A stretch of DNA of 46,975 bases from an uncultured Dorea sp. GTDB taxonomy: Bacteria; Bacillota; Clostridia; Lachnospirales; Lachnospiraceae. Within the stretch, counting starts at the first letter, position 1. Each line of letters starts with the position of its first letter. This document shows positions 1 through 9,367 of this stretch, piece after piece. The notes under the pieces are model-generated. The model had not been told where the DNA came from. It saw nothing but the letters and a program-made list of their open reading frames with translations, and searched no databases. A program made the position numbers and the translations under genes. Where the stretch lies: positions 1 to 46,975 of the forward strand of contig CAJTQA010000026.1 in NCBI GenBank assembly GCA_910578455.1. The letters are read 5' to 3'.

Positions 1-113
1 TTTGCCTTGTTGACTTGTTTTTTTACAAACGTCTTCGCCTTGCTGACCTGTTTCTTTACAAATGTCTTGGCGCTGCTCACCTTTTTCTTTACAAACGTCT
101 TGGCGCTGCTGAC
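1..113 (-). repeat. 33-bp tandem repeats encoding basic 11-residue units
   Basis: Three full 33-bp units (81-113, 48-80, 15-47) and the start of a fourth (1-14) lie just after the Rhs core. Each encodes a unit like VSSAKTFVKKK or VSKAKTFVKKQ, predicted to be a strongly basic amphipathic helix. More copies may lie beyond the edge. They sit where Rhs proteins switch from conserved core to variable C-terminal domain. Confidence 0.9.
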
Positions 114-3100
114 GGTCTTTTTCGCGGTCTTGACGATTTTCTTCCCGGTGCTCTTTACCGCCCCCACGAATTTCTTCAGCAGCCAGTGCCCGCTGGGGTC
201 TCCCATGTTTACCGGGTCGTTTCCTGCGTAAGCATAGCGGTTCAGGCTCGATGGTTCTTCAAGGTCTCCGGTCTCGCTGTCCATGGTGAGGAAGTTCCCG
301 GTTCCCGGGCGGTAATAGCGCGCCCTTAAGTACTGGTTCCCGGTCACGTCGTCGGTGTATTCGGCGTTATAGGTGTATGGGTTTGCACTCTCTCCGTATG
401 CACTTGTCTCTCCGTATAGGCTGTATGTATAGGATACCACACTGTTTCCTTTTTCGCCAGCCAGTTCTGAGACGCTGCCTTTCCCGTCATAGAGGTAAGA
501 GTAGGTGTCGTCTTCCTCATCATAGTAGTTCAGGCGCTCGTTCCCGTAGTCGTAGATGCCCCTTATGTCTCCGTTTTCCGTGTTGTACTCCATCAATGTC
601 TGGACATATTCCTGGTTGATGTCGTTGATATAACGGGTCAGCTCATAGGTGTCTCTCTCCTTTTCTGATACTCCCTGCGGGATCAGGGTCTGGGCGTAGA
701 GGGAGTCTGCATATCCGCTGTCTGCCTCTATGCCCTCCGGCTCTGGCAGCTCCTCTTCCGGGTTTCTTACGATTCCCTCTGCGTTTGGTTCGTCTCCCAT
801 GATGTTTCCATGGAACCAGGAGACGATGGTATCCCAGTATCGGTGGACAGCATCGCTCAGGGCAAAGTCGGTGAGGGCATAGCCCTGTGACAGGCTCTGG
901 ACGAATCCATACCAGAAAGGATGATATTCCTCTGTGCCGTGCGAATTTACATCGGCTGACGTTTTGGATATATTTTCGCCGCCGCTGCCGTCTTCCTCTT
1001 CGTTTTTGTCTGTTTCACCCCCTTTCTCTGTCTGCCCTGCTGTCTGGTTTCCTGATGTCTTTGCTTTTTCTGTCACGGTGCGGCGGCTTGCGGTGAAGAC
1101 GCGGTTGTCGTCGCCGTCGTAAAGGGCGGCCTGCAATAGGCTCCCGTTTTCCTTGATTGCCCGCAGGCGGTTTTCGGTATCGTACTCGTACTCTAAGACT
1201 TTTTCGTCGGGTGTCAGCTCGCGGATGAGATTTCCGTCTTTGTCGTACTCGTATTCCGTCGTTCCTGCTTTGCTGTCTTTGCTCTTTTCTAACTGGTTCA
1301 GGGCGTTGTAGCGGTTTTCGATTACTGTCCGCAGTTTTTTCTTTGCATTTTCCTCGGACTGGGTGATGCGTACTTTGTTTCCTGCCTTGTCGTAGGAGTA
1401 GCGGACGTTTTCTTTATGCGCGCCTGTGGCGGCTGCCTCTTCTACCTCGCCCCGGCTGTTGTAAAAGTATTGCCACCGGGTCTTTTTCCTGCCCTGGGTA
1501 ATCTCTTCTGTCAGGATGTTGCCGCCGGAGTCGTAGGTGTAGGCGTATTTTGAGATGACACGCCCGTTTTTTCCGTAGTTTTTCACGGACAGTATCTGCC
1601 CTTCGCCGTCGTAAGTAAGCTCGGAGCGGGTTTTGTTGCCCCGGCGGACCTGGGTCATGTTGCCGTCGGCATCGTAACTGTATTCGGTGATTTTTCCGTC
1701 GCGGTCTTTTACTTTTACGAGGCGGTCCAGGGCGTCGTAACTGTAGGTGACTTTGCTGCCGTCGGGATAGGTCAGTTTCTTTAAGTTCCCGTACTCGTCG
1801 TAGCTGTAGAGGACGGTACTGCCATCCCCGCTCTTAACCCCGGTGATGCGTCCTGCGCTGTCGTAGGTGTAAGTGCTTTCCCCGGTCAGGTCTTTCATGG
1901 TGACTCTGCGGCCGTCTTTGTCGTAGCCGTAGAGTACTCTGCCGTCTTCCTTTTCGGAATAGGATGTCTTTATCACATCGTCCAGCACATTGTAATGGTA
2001 GGTGACGGAATCTCCGCCGGGCTTGCTCACTTTGCTCAGTCTTCCGTTCCGGTCATACTTGTAGGACGTGGCTCTTCCGAGGGCGTCTTTTTCTTCCGTC
2101 AGGTTGCCAAGCTTGTCGTACTTGTAGGAGGTCACATTGCCGTTGCCGTCCTTCTGGGTCAGGAGATTGCCGGTGCGGTCATAGGAATAATGCGCCTCCG
2201 CCGCCTCCTTCCCTTCGCCCAGGCGGGCGGATACCAGTCTGTCTGAGCCGTCGTAACGGTAGGTGATGTCTCTTCCGGTTCCGTCCTTTATCGCGGTCAG
2301 GTTGCCGTTCTTATCGTAGGAAAGCTTTGACACATTCCTGTTTTTGTCCGTTATGGACGTGACTTCGCTGTTTTTATCATAGCCATAAAGGGTTGACTTT
2401 CCGCCCGCGTTTGTCTCTTTTACAAGGCGGCTCATGGAGTCGTAGGTGTAGCTTGTCTTCTGCCCGAGGGCATCTGTCTCCGATGTCTGGTTGCCCAGCG
2501 CGTCATAGGTGTAGCTTGTCTTTCTTTTCCCGTTCTCTGTGATGCCAGTCACATTTCCCATAGCATCATAGTCAAGCGACATGCGGGAACCGTCCGCCTC
2601 CGACTGTGTTTTTATCCGGTCTAACGCGTCGTAAGCGTAAGAAGTTTTGTACCCCATAGGCGTGGACACTTCCGAGAGGTTACCGTTTTTATCATAGGCA
2701 TACTTTGTCTTCTGCCCCAGCGGGTCTGTGCTCTCTGTCAGGCGGTGCATCTTATCATAGCGGTAGGTGTAGCTCCGTCCTGACTGGTCTGTCTCCCTTA
2801 TGAGGTTGCCGCTCCTGTCATAAACGTACTCGTTCTTAAGGTTGTTCGGACTTTTTTCTTCGATGACCCTTCCCAGCGCGTCATAGCGGTAAGTGAAGAC
2901 TGCCCCCTCCGGGCCTTCTTCTTTTATGAGGCGGTCTGCTAGGTCGTAGGCATAGCTTGTCTTCTGCCCTTCCGGCTCTGTCTCTGAAGTCACTTCGCCG
3001 TGCCGGTTGTAAGTATAGGCATAGACTCCGCCTTCCGGCATCTTCTGTCGGATTACACGTCCCAGGCTGTCATAGGTATAAGCTGTCTTCCCGCCTTCGG

Positions 3101-6100
3101 CATCTGTGGCCGTGAGGAGATTCCCAACCGCATCATAAGTGTAAGTCTCTTTCCCGTTGTCCGGCGATATGCTCTCCTTAAGGTTTCCCAGCGCATCATA
3201 GCGGTAGGTAGTTAAATGCCCGTTTCTGTCCTCCTCCCCGATAAGCCGCGACATGGCGTCATAGGTAAATTTGTGGGCATTACCGGCGGCATCCACCGTC
3301 TTTATTAAATTCCCTGCCCCGTCATATTCATAAGATGTTTCATTTCCCAGAGGGTCTGTCTCTTTTACAAGGTTCCCTGCGGCATCATATGCATAACGGT
3401 ATGTGCGCCCGCCGGAATCTGTCTCGCTGATGACCTGGTTATTAAGGTCGTAGCGGTAGTCCGTGACTTTTCCTTCCGGGTCTGTCATCCGGACTACATT
3501 GCCCATCTCATCATAGGAATACTCGGTACGGTTGCCGTCCGGCTCGGTAACGGATGCAAGATTTCCCTGTATATCATAGGTATACGCAGTTCTTTGTCCC
3601 AGGCTGTCCGTCTCGCCTAAAAGCTGCCCGGATGCGTCATAGGCGTAGCGCTCATCCGTGCCTGCGTTGTCTTTCCTGCGGGTCAGCATCCCGTTCTTAT
3701 CATAGGAATACTCCGTCACAAGGCCTTCCGCGTCCTCTTCCCGGATGATCCTGTCGTTGCTGTCATAGGCGTAGGTTGTCTTACTGCCGTCCGGCTCGGT
3801 TAGGCTTACGCAGTTGCCGTTTGTGTCATACGTCATCTGAGTTTTATGCCCAAGCGGGTCTGTCACGCATATCAGGTTTCCTGCCAGGTCGTACTCATAA
3901 GCCGTGCGGTTTCCTTCCGGGTCTGTCACCTCCTTCACTTCTTCTCCCGGCGTGTATTCGTACTTTGTCTCATGCCCCAGAGCGTCTGTCTCGGTCTCCG
4001 GCTGGTTATACAGGTTGTAGGACGTGCGGGCCGTATTCCCATTGCCGTCCGTCTCCTCCGAGAGATTGCCGTTGCCGTCATAAGCGTACTCTGTCGTATA
4101 CCCCAAGGCATCTGTCATGCGAATCAGGCGGTTTGCCCCGTCGTAGGCGAAAGCCGTCCGATTTCCTTCCGAGTCTGTCTCGCTGACCAGGTTTCCTGCC
4201 TTGTCGTATTCGTTTTCTTCGGTTCCGCCGTTAGCGTAAATCGTCTTCACCAGACGGTTTACAGAGTCGTACTCATACTCTGTGACGATTCCGCCCTCGT
4301 CCTCAAGTACCAGGTTTCCCGCCGCGTCATACTCATAGCGGACTTCAAGACCGTTAGCCTCTGTATGGCTGACCTCCCTTCCCAGCTTATCGTAAGTGCT
4401 TGTCTCTTTGCTGCCGTCCGCATACTCTGTCTCGACCAGGTTTCCTGCCTTGTCGTACCTGTAGCGGATGCAGGAGCCTTCCGGGTCTGTCTCGCTCTCT
4501 TTCTCGCCGGATGCATAATCATAAGTGTAGGTGCTGGTCTTTCCCCTGGCGTCCGTCTCTTCCGTGAGATTCCCGAGAGCGTCATACTTACGGGTCATTT
4601 CCCTGCCTTCCCCGTCGGTCTCCTTTACCGGGCGGTTTTGGCTGTCATACTCTGTCTGTACGCTGTGTCCTCTCGCGTCGGTCTCCCTGACGCAGTTTCC
4701 GTTGCCGTCATAGGCAAAGGCGGCGGCATTTCCTTCCTCATCCTCCGCGCGGGTCATATTCCCCAGGCCGTCATAGGTGTAGCGCACCGTATGACCGTTG
4801 CCGTCCGTCTCGGATGCCACCTGCCCGGCAGCGTCTATCCGGTACTGCACCGTGCTGCCGCTGCCGTCCGTCTCCCCGGTCTTATTCCCATTCCGGTCAT
4901 ATGTGTAGGAGGTCGTATTCCCTTCGCCATCTGTCACTTTCTCTATCTGCCCCATGGCATTGTAGGTCATCCCGACAGAGCTGCCGTCCGGAGATGTAAT
5001 CCGGGTCAGCTCTGCGCCGGTGTACGAATAGGAGGTCGTATTCCCGTTGGCATCCGTCTGGCTAAGCGTCCTTCCCTGCCCGTCGTAGGCGAATGAGGAC
5101 AAAAGCACTCCCTCTTTTACAACTTTCAGGACATTTCCCTCACCGTCATAGGTGTAGGAAGTCTCTGCCCCGTCGTAATCCGTCTCCGAGAGGATGTGGT
5201 GCGCGCCGTCGTAAGTATATGTCTTCCTTGCCCCGTCAAAGCGGGTTTCCAGAATCACGTTCCCGTCACTGTCATAGCGGTATTCTGTCCTATGCCCCAG
5301 GGCATCTGTCTGGCTTATCAGGCGGTTATCCCCATACTCCATGGACTCGGAGGTTCCGTCCTCATAAAGGATTTTTTTCGTGCGGAAATTTCCGTCATAC
5401 TGGTAAACTGTCTTATTTCCATTGCCATCCACCGTAGCGGTCTGATTTTTCCCATATTCAAACAGAGCGTCATACCCGTTGGCATCCGTCTGTTTCGTAA
5501 CGCGCCCCTCGCCGTCATAGGTGTTCTGGACAATCCTGTTTCCGTTCCCATCATACCATGCCGTCATGCGGTGTTCTGCATCGTATTCATACCGGGTGAC
5601 AGCGCCTTCGGCATCTGTAAAGCGTATCAGGTTGTCATTCCCGTCATATGTGTAAACCAGCTTTCCGCCGTTAGGCAGGGTGATGCCCGTGACTTTTCCG
5701 TCCTCCGCGCAGGTAAACAGATAGGTCTTCCCGCTGGCACAGGAAACGGATTTTAAATTGTAGTTTTTATCATAGGAAAGCGTCGTCCGGTTGCCCTTCT
5801 CATCAACAATATACTTCATCGTGCCGTAGCAGTCAAACCGTTTTGTCACGTTGTCCGCATCTGTAATCTCATACTCATAGATTGGATAAGACTGCTCTTT
5901 CCCATCCTCAAATGCATATTTCTTTTCCCCGACTTTTATCTTTTTCAGAGCCAGGTCATATCCTTCCGGACATCGGTAGCTGCCTGACTTCTCGCTGAAG
6001 TAGAGAGAGCTGCCGTCCCCCCTCGTATAGATTAAGGTTCCGTCCTGCTTTTTCGACAGATATTCCCCGTAGGCAAACTGCCAGCCTCTGCCGAATGCAC

Positions 6101-8567
6101 TGATATAGCCCGCCCCTTTGGAGTTGTAATCCCGGTCTACGGAAAAATCGCCGTTATAATCCGGCACAGACGCGTCCGTGCTGGAAAAGTAAAAGTTTCC
6201 CGTATTCAGGTTCACCGGCTCAAAGCCGAACTCGCAGTGCATCCCCCTTCCCATGAGCTGCTTGTCTATCTTCTCCTTGTCTGCGTCCGTAAGCGGCTTG
6301 GGATTATAAGGCTTGTTGGCGTTCTTCCGGGGATTGCGGATAAAGATTGTATTATTTTCCACCAGGAGCATGTCCTGCATCCGGTTGTCATACACAATCT
6401 GCGACAGCGGTATCCCGTAGTAACTTGCAATCTTCGGCATCGTGTCGAACTGGCGCACCTGATAGACCGTGAACTTATCACTCTGTACGGTTTTGCCCAC
6501 TTTGTTGTCTTTTACCGCACAGGCTTCTATATAGTAGAGCGCATTGATGTCCGGGTCTGTAAAGGGAATTGCCGTCTGATAGTTTCCCTGCTTGTCCCGG
6601 TATCTTGTAGTCGTTGCCGGAAAATACCCTTCAAAATCCTTTGTGTTGGGATAGCGCTTTGTCGTTCCGGCATTCACTGCCATAGCGTAGCCTTTTGCCG
6701 CGTCACTAAGCGCAACTGCAACCACCGACCCAGGCGTTGCAAGACCGTCCGCAAAGACTCCCATAAACTGGAGATTCCCATTCATGTTACAGTCAATGAG
6801 AGAACGCAGCGTGATAGTCGTATTGTCCAGCGGGTAATCCGCCGGCACGGGATTGTCATATTTCCAGTCAATTTCGATATATGGCTTATACTCCGGCTTA
6901 AAAAGCGGCTGCTGGGAACTGTTAGAATCCGGCGTGTAAAATGCCGCTCCCCTTGTGGATTCCTTTGTAGCCATAAGCATCAGCCCGTACTGCGGGGCAA
7001 TCCCCGTCGCCCAGTCATTGACGCTCTGGCGGATATCGAACCTCTGCCAGCCTTTCTTTGCTGGGAGCGTGGCATCCTCCCCCGCAATCTCACGCCCGAT
7101 GCCGACGGAATTATCCCAGTCTATGGTGCTTGCTTTCCACTTGTCCTTCAGGCGGTAGCAGGCGAATGTCGCCTTGCTCTCATAGCTGGAATACTCATAC
7201 ACATTCAGTGTCGCCTTGGTGACGACAGCTTCTTCCGGGATGGAGCTTTTAAAATCATAGTCAATCTTAAAAAACATCCTCGTCCGCCCAAGGTCGCTGC
7301 CCGGAACTCCCGTCACTGCACTGTCTGCAAGCCCCACATATCCGTATGCGGACTGGCTATAAGTTCCTTTCTCGCTGCTGGTAGTCACCACGTCAAGTTT
7401 CTTTGAGGATATCGTGATAGTGGGATCAATCCTGACCGGATAGTTTCTGCCCTCATCCGAAAGCCACTCCCTGTCCGCCTCTACCGTCACGGCGTACCGC
7501 CCGTCCTCTTCCTTCAGGGAAATCACTACGTCTGTGCTTGATTCTCCTGCCGCGTCATGCATAACAGGGGCTGTCAGCGTAAACAGCCTCTCTCCTTTTG
7601 TGTCAGCGATTACCACCGCATTGTCTGAAAGTTTCGCCCTGTACTGCGATGCGTCAAACCAGTAGGAAAAGGCATGCTTTTCTCCCGGCTCCCGCAGGAT
7701 GATGTCCTCTTTGACCTGTCTGCCGGTCAGCGTGTACTGCACATCTATATTGTCAAATACATCATTATAGAGAATCGCGTTTTCCAGTACGGCAGGACGG
7801 TCATATGACCCTTCCGCCGGATATAATTCAAGAGTCTTCCCCTCTCTGCCTGTAAGTCTGAGCCCTGAACTTTCATCCATCTCCTTCGGAAACTGTGCAT
7901 CGATATCCCCCGCCCGGTTGGTATAGGCAGAAACCTCCTTCCTGCCCTTTGCCCGTCTGGGCGAAACAGAGCCCTCCGCGTTCTCTTCGGACACGCTCTC
8001 TTTCTTCTCGACAAGCGTGTTATCCACGTCTTTCAGCTCCCCGTCCTCCGTGCGGTACTTCTCCGGGTCTGATGTAATGATGAACTTATAGTTTTCTTCA
8101 TCTACTTTGTATATTTTCCCGTATTCGTTGACCTCTACAGGTTCCCCGTAGAGTTTCTCAAACTCATCTGTCTCTTCCGAGGCAAGTTCCGGCAGCGACA
8201 GACTGTCTTCTGCCGGTCTTGACTCCCCGGCTTTCTCATCCCCGGCGCTTTCTTCCTCCTGTCCTTTTACAGTCTTTCTCTCTCCCGTGCCAGTTTTCTG
8301 CTTTTCTTCTGCCGGGTCTTCATCTTCCGGATTCCTTTCCCCTGGCTCCTGGGATGCATCGTATTCCTCCAGATAATCTTCCTGCTCCTCCCGGCTCTTT
8401 GAATCCTCTATCTGCTCCTTGTATTTCTCTATGGTCTCCCCGGTCTTCTGGGTCACCTCTCCCGCCATCACCAGCACGTCCTCGGTTATGACAAGGACTG
8501 CGATTAGAATAATTGCCACAGAAACCTTTGCATACCGGCACAGTTTCCGCCTCCATGTCTTTTTCAT
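1..8567 (-). CDS. Giant Rhs/YD-repeat protein, C-terminus beyond window edge
   Basis: A single open frame of at least 2,855 codons runs off the left edge without a stop. The ATG at 8567 follows AAGGAGG and overlaps the TGA of the upstream membrane-protein gene (ATGA). In order it shows a basic N-terminus with one hydrophobic segment (about residues 12-36, a signal/anchor), a Glu/Lys-rich linker, a DNRLRE-like beta region, a LysM-like stretch (about 700-745), a DUF6531-like Rhs entry motif (PVNLNTGNFYF, about 780), some 70 YD repeats of about 21 residues, and the Rhs closing motif RYYRPGTGNFL (about 2750) with DPSGHW. Lys-rich 11-residue repeats follow. In this family the repeats form a shell that encloses a C-terminal toxin or effector, cleaved after the core. 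That variable domain and any immunity gene would lie left of position 1. Family assignment is secure; the toxin role is inferred. Confidence 0.93.
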   Translation of the reverse strand, partial: MKKTWRRKLCRYAKVSVAIILIAVLVITEDVLVMAGEVTQKTGETIEKYKEQIEDSKSREEQEDYLEEYDASQEPGERNPEDEDPAEEKQKTGTGERKTVKGQEEESAGDEKAGESRPAEDSLSLPELASEETDEFEKLYGEPVEVNEYGKIYKVDEENYKFIITSDPEKYRTEDGELKDVDNTLVEKKESVSEENAEGSVSPRRAKGRKEVSAYTNRAGDIDAQFPKEMDESSGLRLTGREGKTLELYPAEGSYDRPAVLENAILYNDVFDNIDVQYTLTGRQVKEDIILREPGEKHAFSYWFDASQYRAKLSDNAVVIADTKGERLFTLTAPVMHDAAGESSTDVVISLKEEDGRYAVTVEADREWLSDEGRNYPVRIDPTITISSKKLDVVTTSSEKGTYSQSAYGYVGLADSAVTGVPGSDLGRTRMFFKIDYDFKSSIPEEAVVTKATLNVYEYSSYESKATFACYRLKDKWKASTIDWDNSVGIGREIAGEDATLPAKKGWQRFDIRQSVNDWATGIAPQYGLMLMATKESTRGAAFYTPDSNSSQQPLFKPEYKPYIEIDWKYDNPVPADYPLDNTTITLRSLIDCNMNGNLQFMGVFADGLATPGSVVAVALSDAAKGYAMAVNAGTTKRYPNTKDFEGYFPATTTRYRDKQGNYQTAIPFTDPDINALYYIEACAVKDNKVGKTVQSDKFTVYQVRQFDTMPKIASYYGIPLSQIVYDNRMQDMLLVENNTIFIRNPRKNANKPYNPKPLTDADKEKIDKQLMGRGMHCEFGFEPVNLNTGNFYFSSTDASVPDYNGDFSVDRDYNSKGAGYISAFGRGWQFAYGEYLSKKQDGTLIYTRGDGSSLYFSEKSGSYRCPEGYDLALKKIKVGEKKYAFEDGKEQSYPIYEYEITDADNVTKRFDCYGTMKYIVDEKGNRTTLSYDKNYNLKSVSCASGKTYLFTCAEDGKVTGITLPNGGKLVYTYDGNDNLIRFTDAEGAVTRYEYDAEHRMTAWYDGNGNRIVQNTYDGEGRVTKQTDANGYDALFEYGKNQTATVDGNGNKTVYQYDGNFRTKKILYEDGTSESMEYGDNRLISQTDALGHRTEYRYDSDGNVILETRFDGARKTYTYDGAHHILSETDYDGAETSYTYDGEGNVLKVVKEGVLLSSFAYDGQGRTLSQTDANGNTTSYSYTGAELTRITSPDGSSVGMTYNAMGQIEKVTDGEGNTTSYTYDRNGNKTGETDGSGSTVQYRIDAAGQVASETDGNGHTVRYTYDGLGNMTRAEDEEGNAAAFAYDGNGNCVRETDARGHSVQTEYDSQNRPVKETDGEGREMTRKYDALGNLTEETDARGKTSTYTYDYASGEKESETDPEGSCIRYRYDKAGNLVETEYADGSKETSTYDKLGREVSHTEANGLEVRYEYDAAGNLVLEDEGGIVTEYEYDSVNRLVKTIYANGGTEENEYDKAGNLVSETDSEGNRTAFAYDGANRLIRMTDALGYTTEYAYDGNGNLSEETDGNGNTARTSYNLYNQPETETDALGHETKYEYTPGEEVKEVTDPEGNRTAYEYDLAGNLICVTDPLGHKTQMTYDTNGNCVSLTEPDGSKTTYAYDSNDRIIREEDAEGLVTEYSYDKNGMLTRRKDNAGTDERYAYDASGQLLGETDSLGQRTAYTYDIQGNLASVTEPDGNRTEYSYDEMGNVVRMTDPEGKVTDYRYDLNNQVISETDSGGRTYRYAYDAAGNLVKETDPLGNETSYEYDGAGNLIKTVDAAGNAHKFTYDAMSRLIGEEDRNGHLTTYRYDALGNLKESISPDNGKETYTYDAVGNLLTATDAEGGKTAYTYDSLGRVIRQKMPEGGVYAYTYNRHGEVTSETEPEGQKTSYAYDLADRLIKEEGPEGAVFTYRYDALGRVIEEKSPNNLKNEYVYDRSGNLIRETDQSGRSYTYRYDKMHRLTESTDPLGQKTKYAYDKNGNLSEVSTPMGYKTSYAYDALDRIKTQSEADGSRMSLDYDAMGNVTGITENGKRKTSYTYDALGNQTSETDALGQKTSYTYDSMSRLVKETNAGGKSTLYGYDKNSEVTSITDKNRNVSKLSYDKNGNLTAIKDGTGRDITYRYDGSDRLVSARLGEGKEAAEAHYSYDRTGNLLTQKDGNGNVTSYKYDKLGNLTEEKDALGRATSYKYDRNGRLSKVSKPGGDSVTYHYNVLDDVIKTSYSEKEDGRVLYGYDKDGRRVTMKDLTGESTYTYDSAGRITGVKSGDGSTVLYSYDEYGNLKKLTYPDGSKVTYSYDALDRLVKVKDRDGKITEYSYDADGNMTQVRRGNKTRSELTYDGEGQILSVKNYGKNGRVISKYAYTYDSGGNILTEEITQGRKKTRWQYFYNSRGEVEEAAATGAHKENVRYSYDKAGNKVRITQSEENAKKKLRTVIENRYNALNQLEKSKDSKAGTTEYEYDKDGNLIRELTPDEKVLEYEYDTENRLRAIKENGSLLQAALYDGDDNRVFTASRRTVTEKAKTSGNQTAGQTEKGGETDKNEEEDGSGGENISKTSADVNSHGTEEYHPFWYGFVQSLSQGYALTDFALSDAVHRYWDTIVSWFHGNIMGDEPNAEGIVRNPEEELPEPEGIEADSGYADSLYAQTLIPQGVSEKERDTYELTRYINDINQEYVQTLMEYNTENGDIRGIYDYGNERLNYYDEEDDTYSYLYDGKGSVSELAGEKGNSVVSYTYSLYGETSAYGESANPYTYNAEYTDDVTGNQYLRARYYRPGTGNFLTMDSETGDLEEPSSLNRYAYAGNDPVNMGDPSGHWLLKKFVGAVKSTGKKIVKTAKKTVSSAKTFVKKKVSSAKTFVKKQVSKAKTFVKKQVNKA
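1120..5790 (-). repeat. YD-repeat array (about 63-bp period) within the Rhs gene
   Basis: About 70 degenerate coding repeats have a period near 63 bp (21 residues). Each has the form YxYDxxGNLxxxTDxxGxxT, for example YTYDGLGNMTRAEDEEGN. The units are diverged at the DNA level but keep frame throughout. This is the beta-shell of the Rhs protein and not an independent repeat element. Confidence 0.9.
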
Positions 8568-9178
8568 CTCACGCCATCCTCCTTCATGCATTCCTTATAT
8601 ACATAGAACCAAAAACCTCCCGTAAGCGCCGCCGACAGGATACCCCGCGCCGCAAGGGAACCTCCCCCCGTTCCCAGCAACAATGCCAGGCACTGGCACA
8701 CCGTGTACACAGCACATGAGACAGTCGCCTTTCTATATACCGCATGCCCTTTCGCCCGGATTCCCGCCGCGATATCAATAAGCAGGAGCAGCGCCCCTGC
8801 CCTCACGGGAATCTGCAATACCCTGCAGAGCATGTCTGTGCTGCCTTTGACAGCCTCTGCCTCCATACCGAAAGCCATCCCCAGACTCCAGGCAAATGCT
8901 CCGGCAAGCAGCGCAAGCGCCAGCTGGACTGCCAGATACCCTCCAAATAAACGTATTAATTTCCCCATGGTTTTCCGGAAGAGCTGTCCGGATGAATAAA
9001 GATACAAGACAGACGTTATCATCCCCGCACCGGCAAAAAACAGAACCACTGCCAGAACTGCGAGCCACGTCCTCACTCCCCCCTCTGAAATCCTGCTTCC
9101 CAATACCCCGTAAGCCATGCAATGGCTTGCCATGCTGCACGCGCCGATGCCGACTGACAGACCGAGATATTTTTTCAT
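8564..9178 (-). CDS. Small polytopic membrane protein coupled to Rhs
   Basis: A 204-residue protein starting at MKKYLGL. The ATG at 9178 is chosen because GTAGGAGG lies 9 nt upstream; an in-frame ATG further out lacks a ribosome site. Four to five hydrophobic segments are visible: residues near the N-terminus, WLAVLAVVLFFAGAGM, YLAVQLALALLAGAFAW, a segment with ALLLLIDIAAG, and a last pair near the C-terminus. There is no recognisable catalytic motif and I do not recognise the family. Its TGA overlaps the Rhs ATG, and a good promoter sits just upstream, so the two genes form a two-gene operon. By context it may help export, anchor or process the Rhs protein, or protect the producing cell. These are inferences. 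Confidence 0.8.
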   Translation of the reverse strand: MKKYLGLSVGIGACSMASHCMAYGVLGSRISEGGVRTWLAVLAVVLFFAGAGMITSVLYLYSSGQLFRKTMGKLIRLFGGYLAVQLALALLAGAFAWSLGMAFGMEAEAVKGSTDMLCRVLQIPVRAGALLLLIDIAAGIRAKGHAVYRKATVSCAVYTVCQCLALLLGTGGGSLAARGILSAALTGGFWFYVYKECMKEDGVR

Positions 9179-9217
9179 GATGTTTGTCCTCCTACAGTAA
9201 AATATATAACCAATCAG

Positions 9218-9246
9218 ATTATACAAAATATGGTAGTTTTAGACAA
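9218..9246 (-). promoter_or_regulatory. Promoter of the membrane protein-Rhs operon
   Basis: On the minus strand TTGTCT and TATAAT are separated by exactly 17 bp, about 40 bp before the ATG at 9178. It lies just after the terminator that closes the upstream transporter operon, so the Rhs pair is probably transcribed on its own. Confidence 0.75.
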
Positions 9247-9290
9247 ACGCGCCACAACATATCCGGGCGTTTTCCCGACATAAGCGGAAA

Positions 9291-9324
9291 AAAAATAATG
9301 AGGCCGGAGACCTCACTATTTTTT
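9291..9324 (-). terminator. Intrinsic terminator, end of transporter operon
   Basis: A hairpin with a 10-bp stem and one mismatch (core TGAGG/CCTCA, 9299-9303 and 9311-9315) is followed on the minus strand by eight T residues. A T-run on the other side means it could also work on the plus strand. Confidence 0.8.
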
Positions 9325-9367
9325 CACGCCAAATCGCATGATAACTCCTCTCTTCCACTATAATTTT

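Noticed and set aside
3846..5096. Long plus-strand open frame of 416 codons
   Set aside because: It is antisense to the Rhs repeats. The periodic codon bias of the real gene keeps the complementary frame free of stops; no ribosome site or recognisable product.
1120..5790. Regular ~63-bp periodicity resembling a CRISPR or satellite array
   Set aside because: The period is 21 codons, units are diverged, and each keeps the YD-repeat protein pattern in one frame. No repeat/spacer structure.
6237..7406. Plus-strand open frame of 389 codons
   Set aside because: Same explanation: a mirror frame of the Rhs N-terminal region, with no motif and no start signals.
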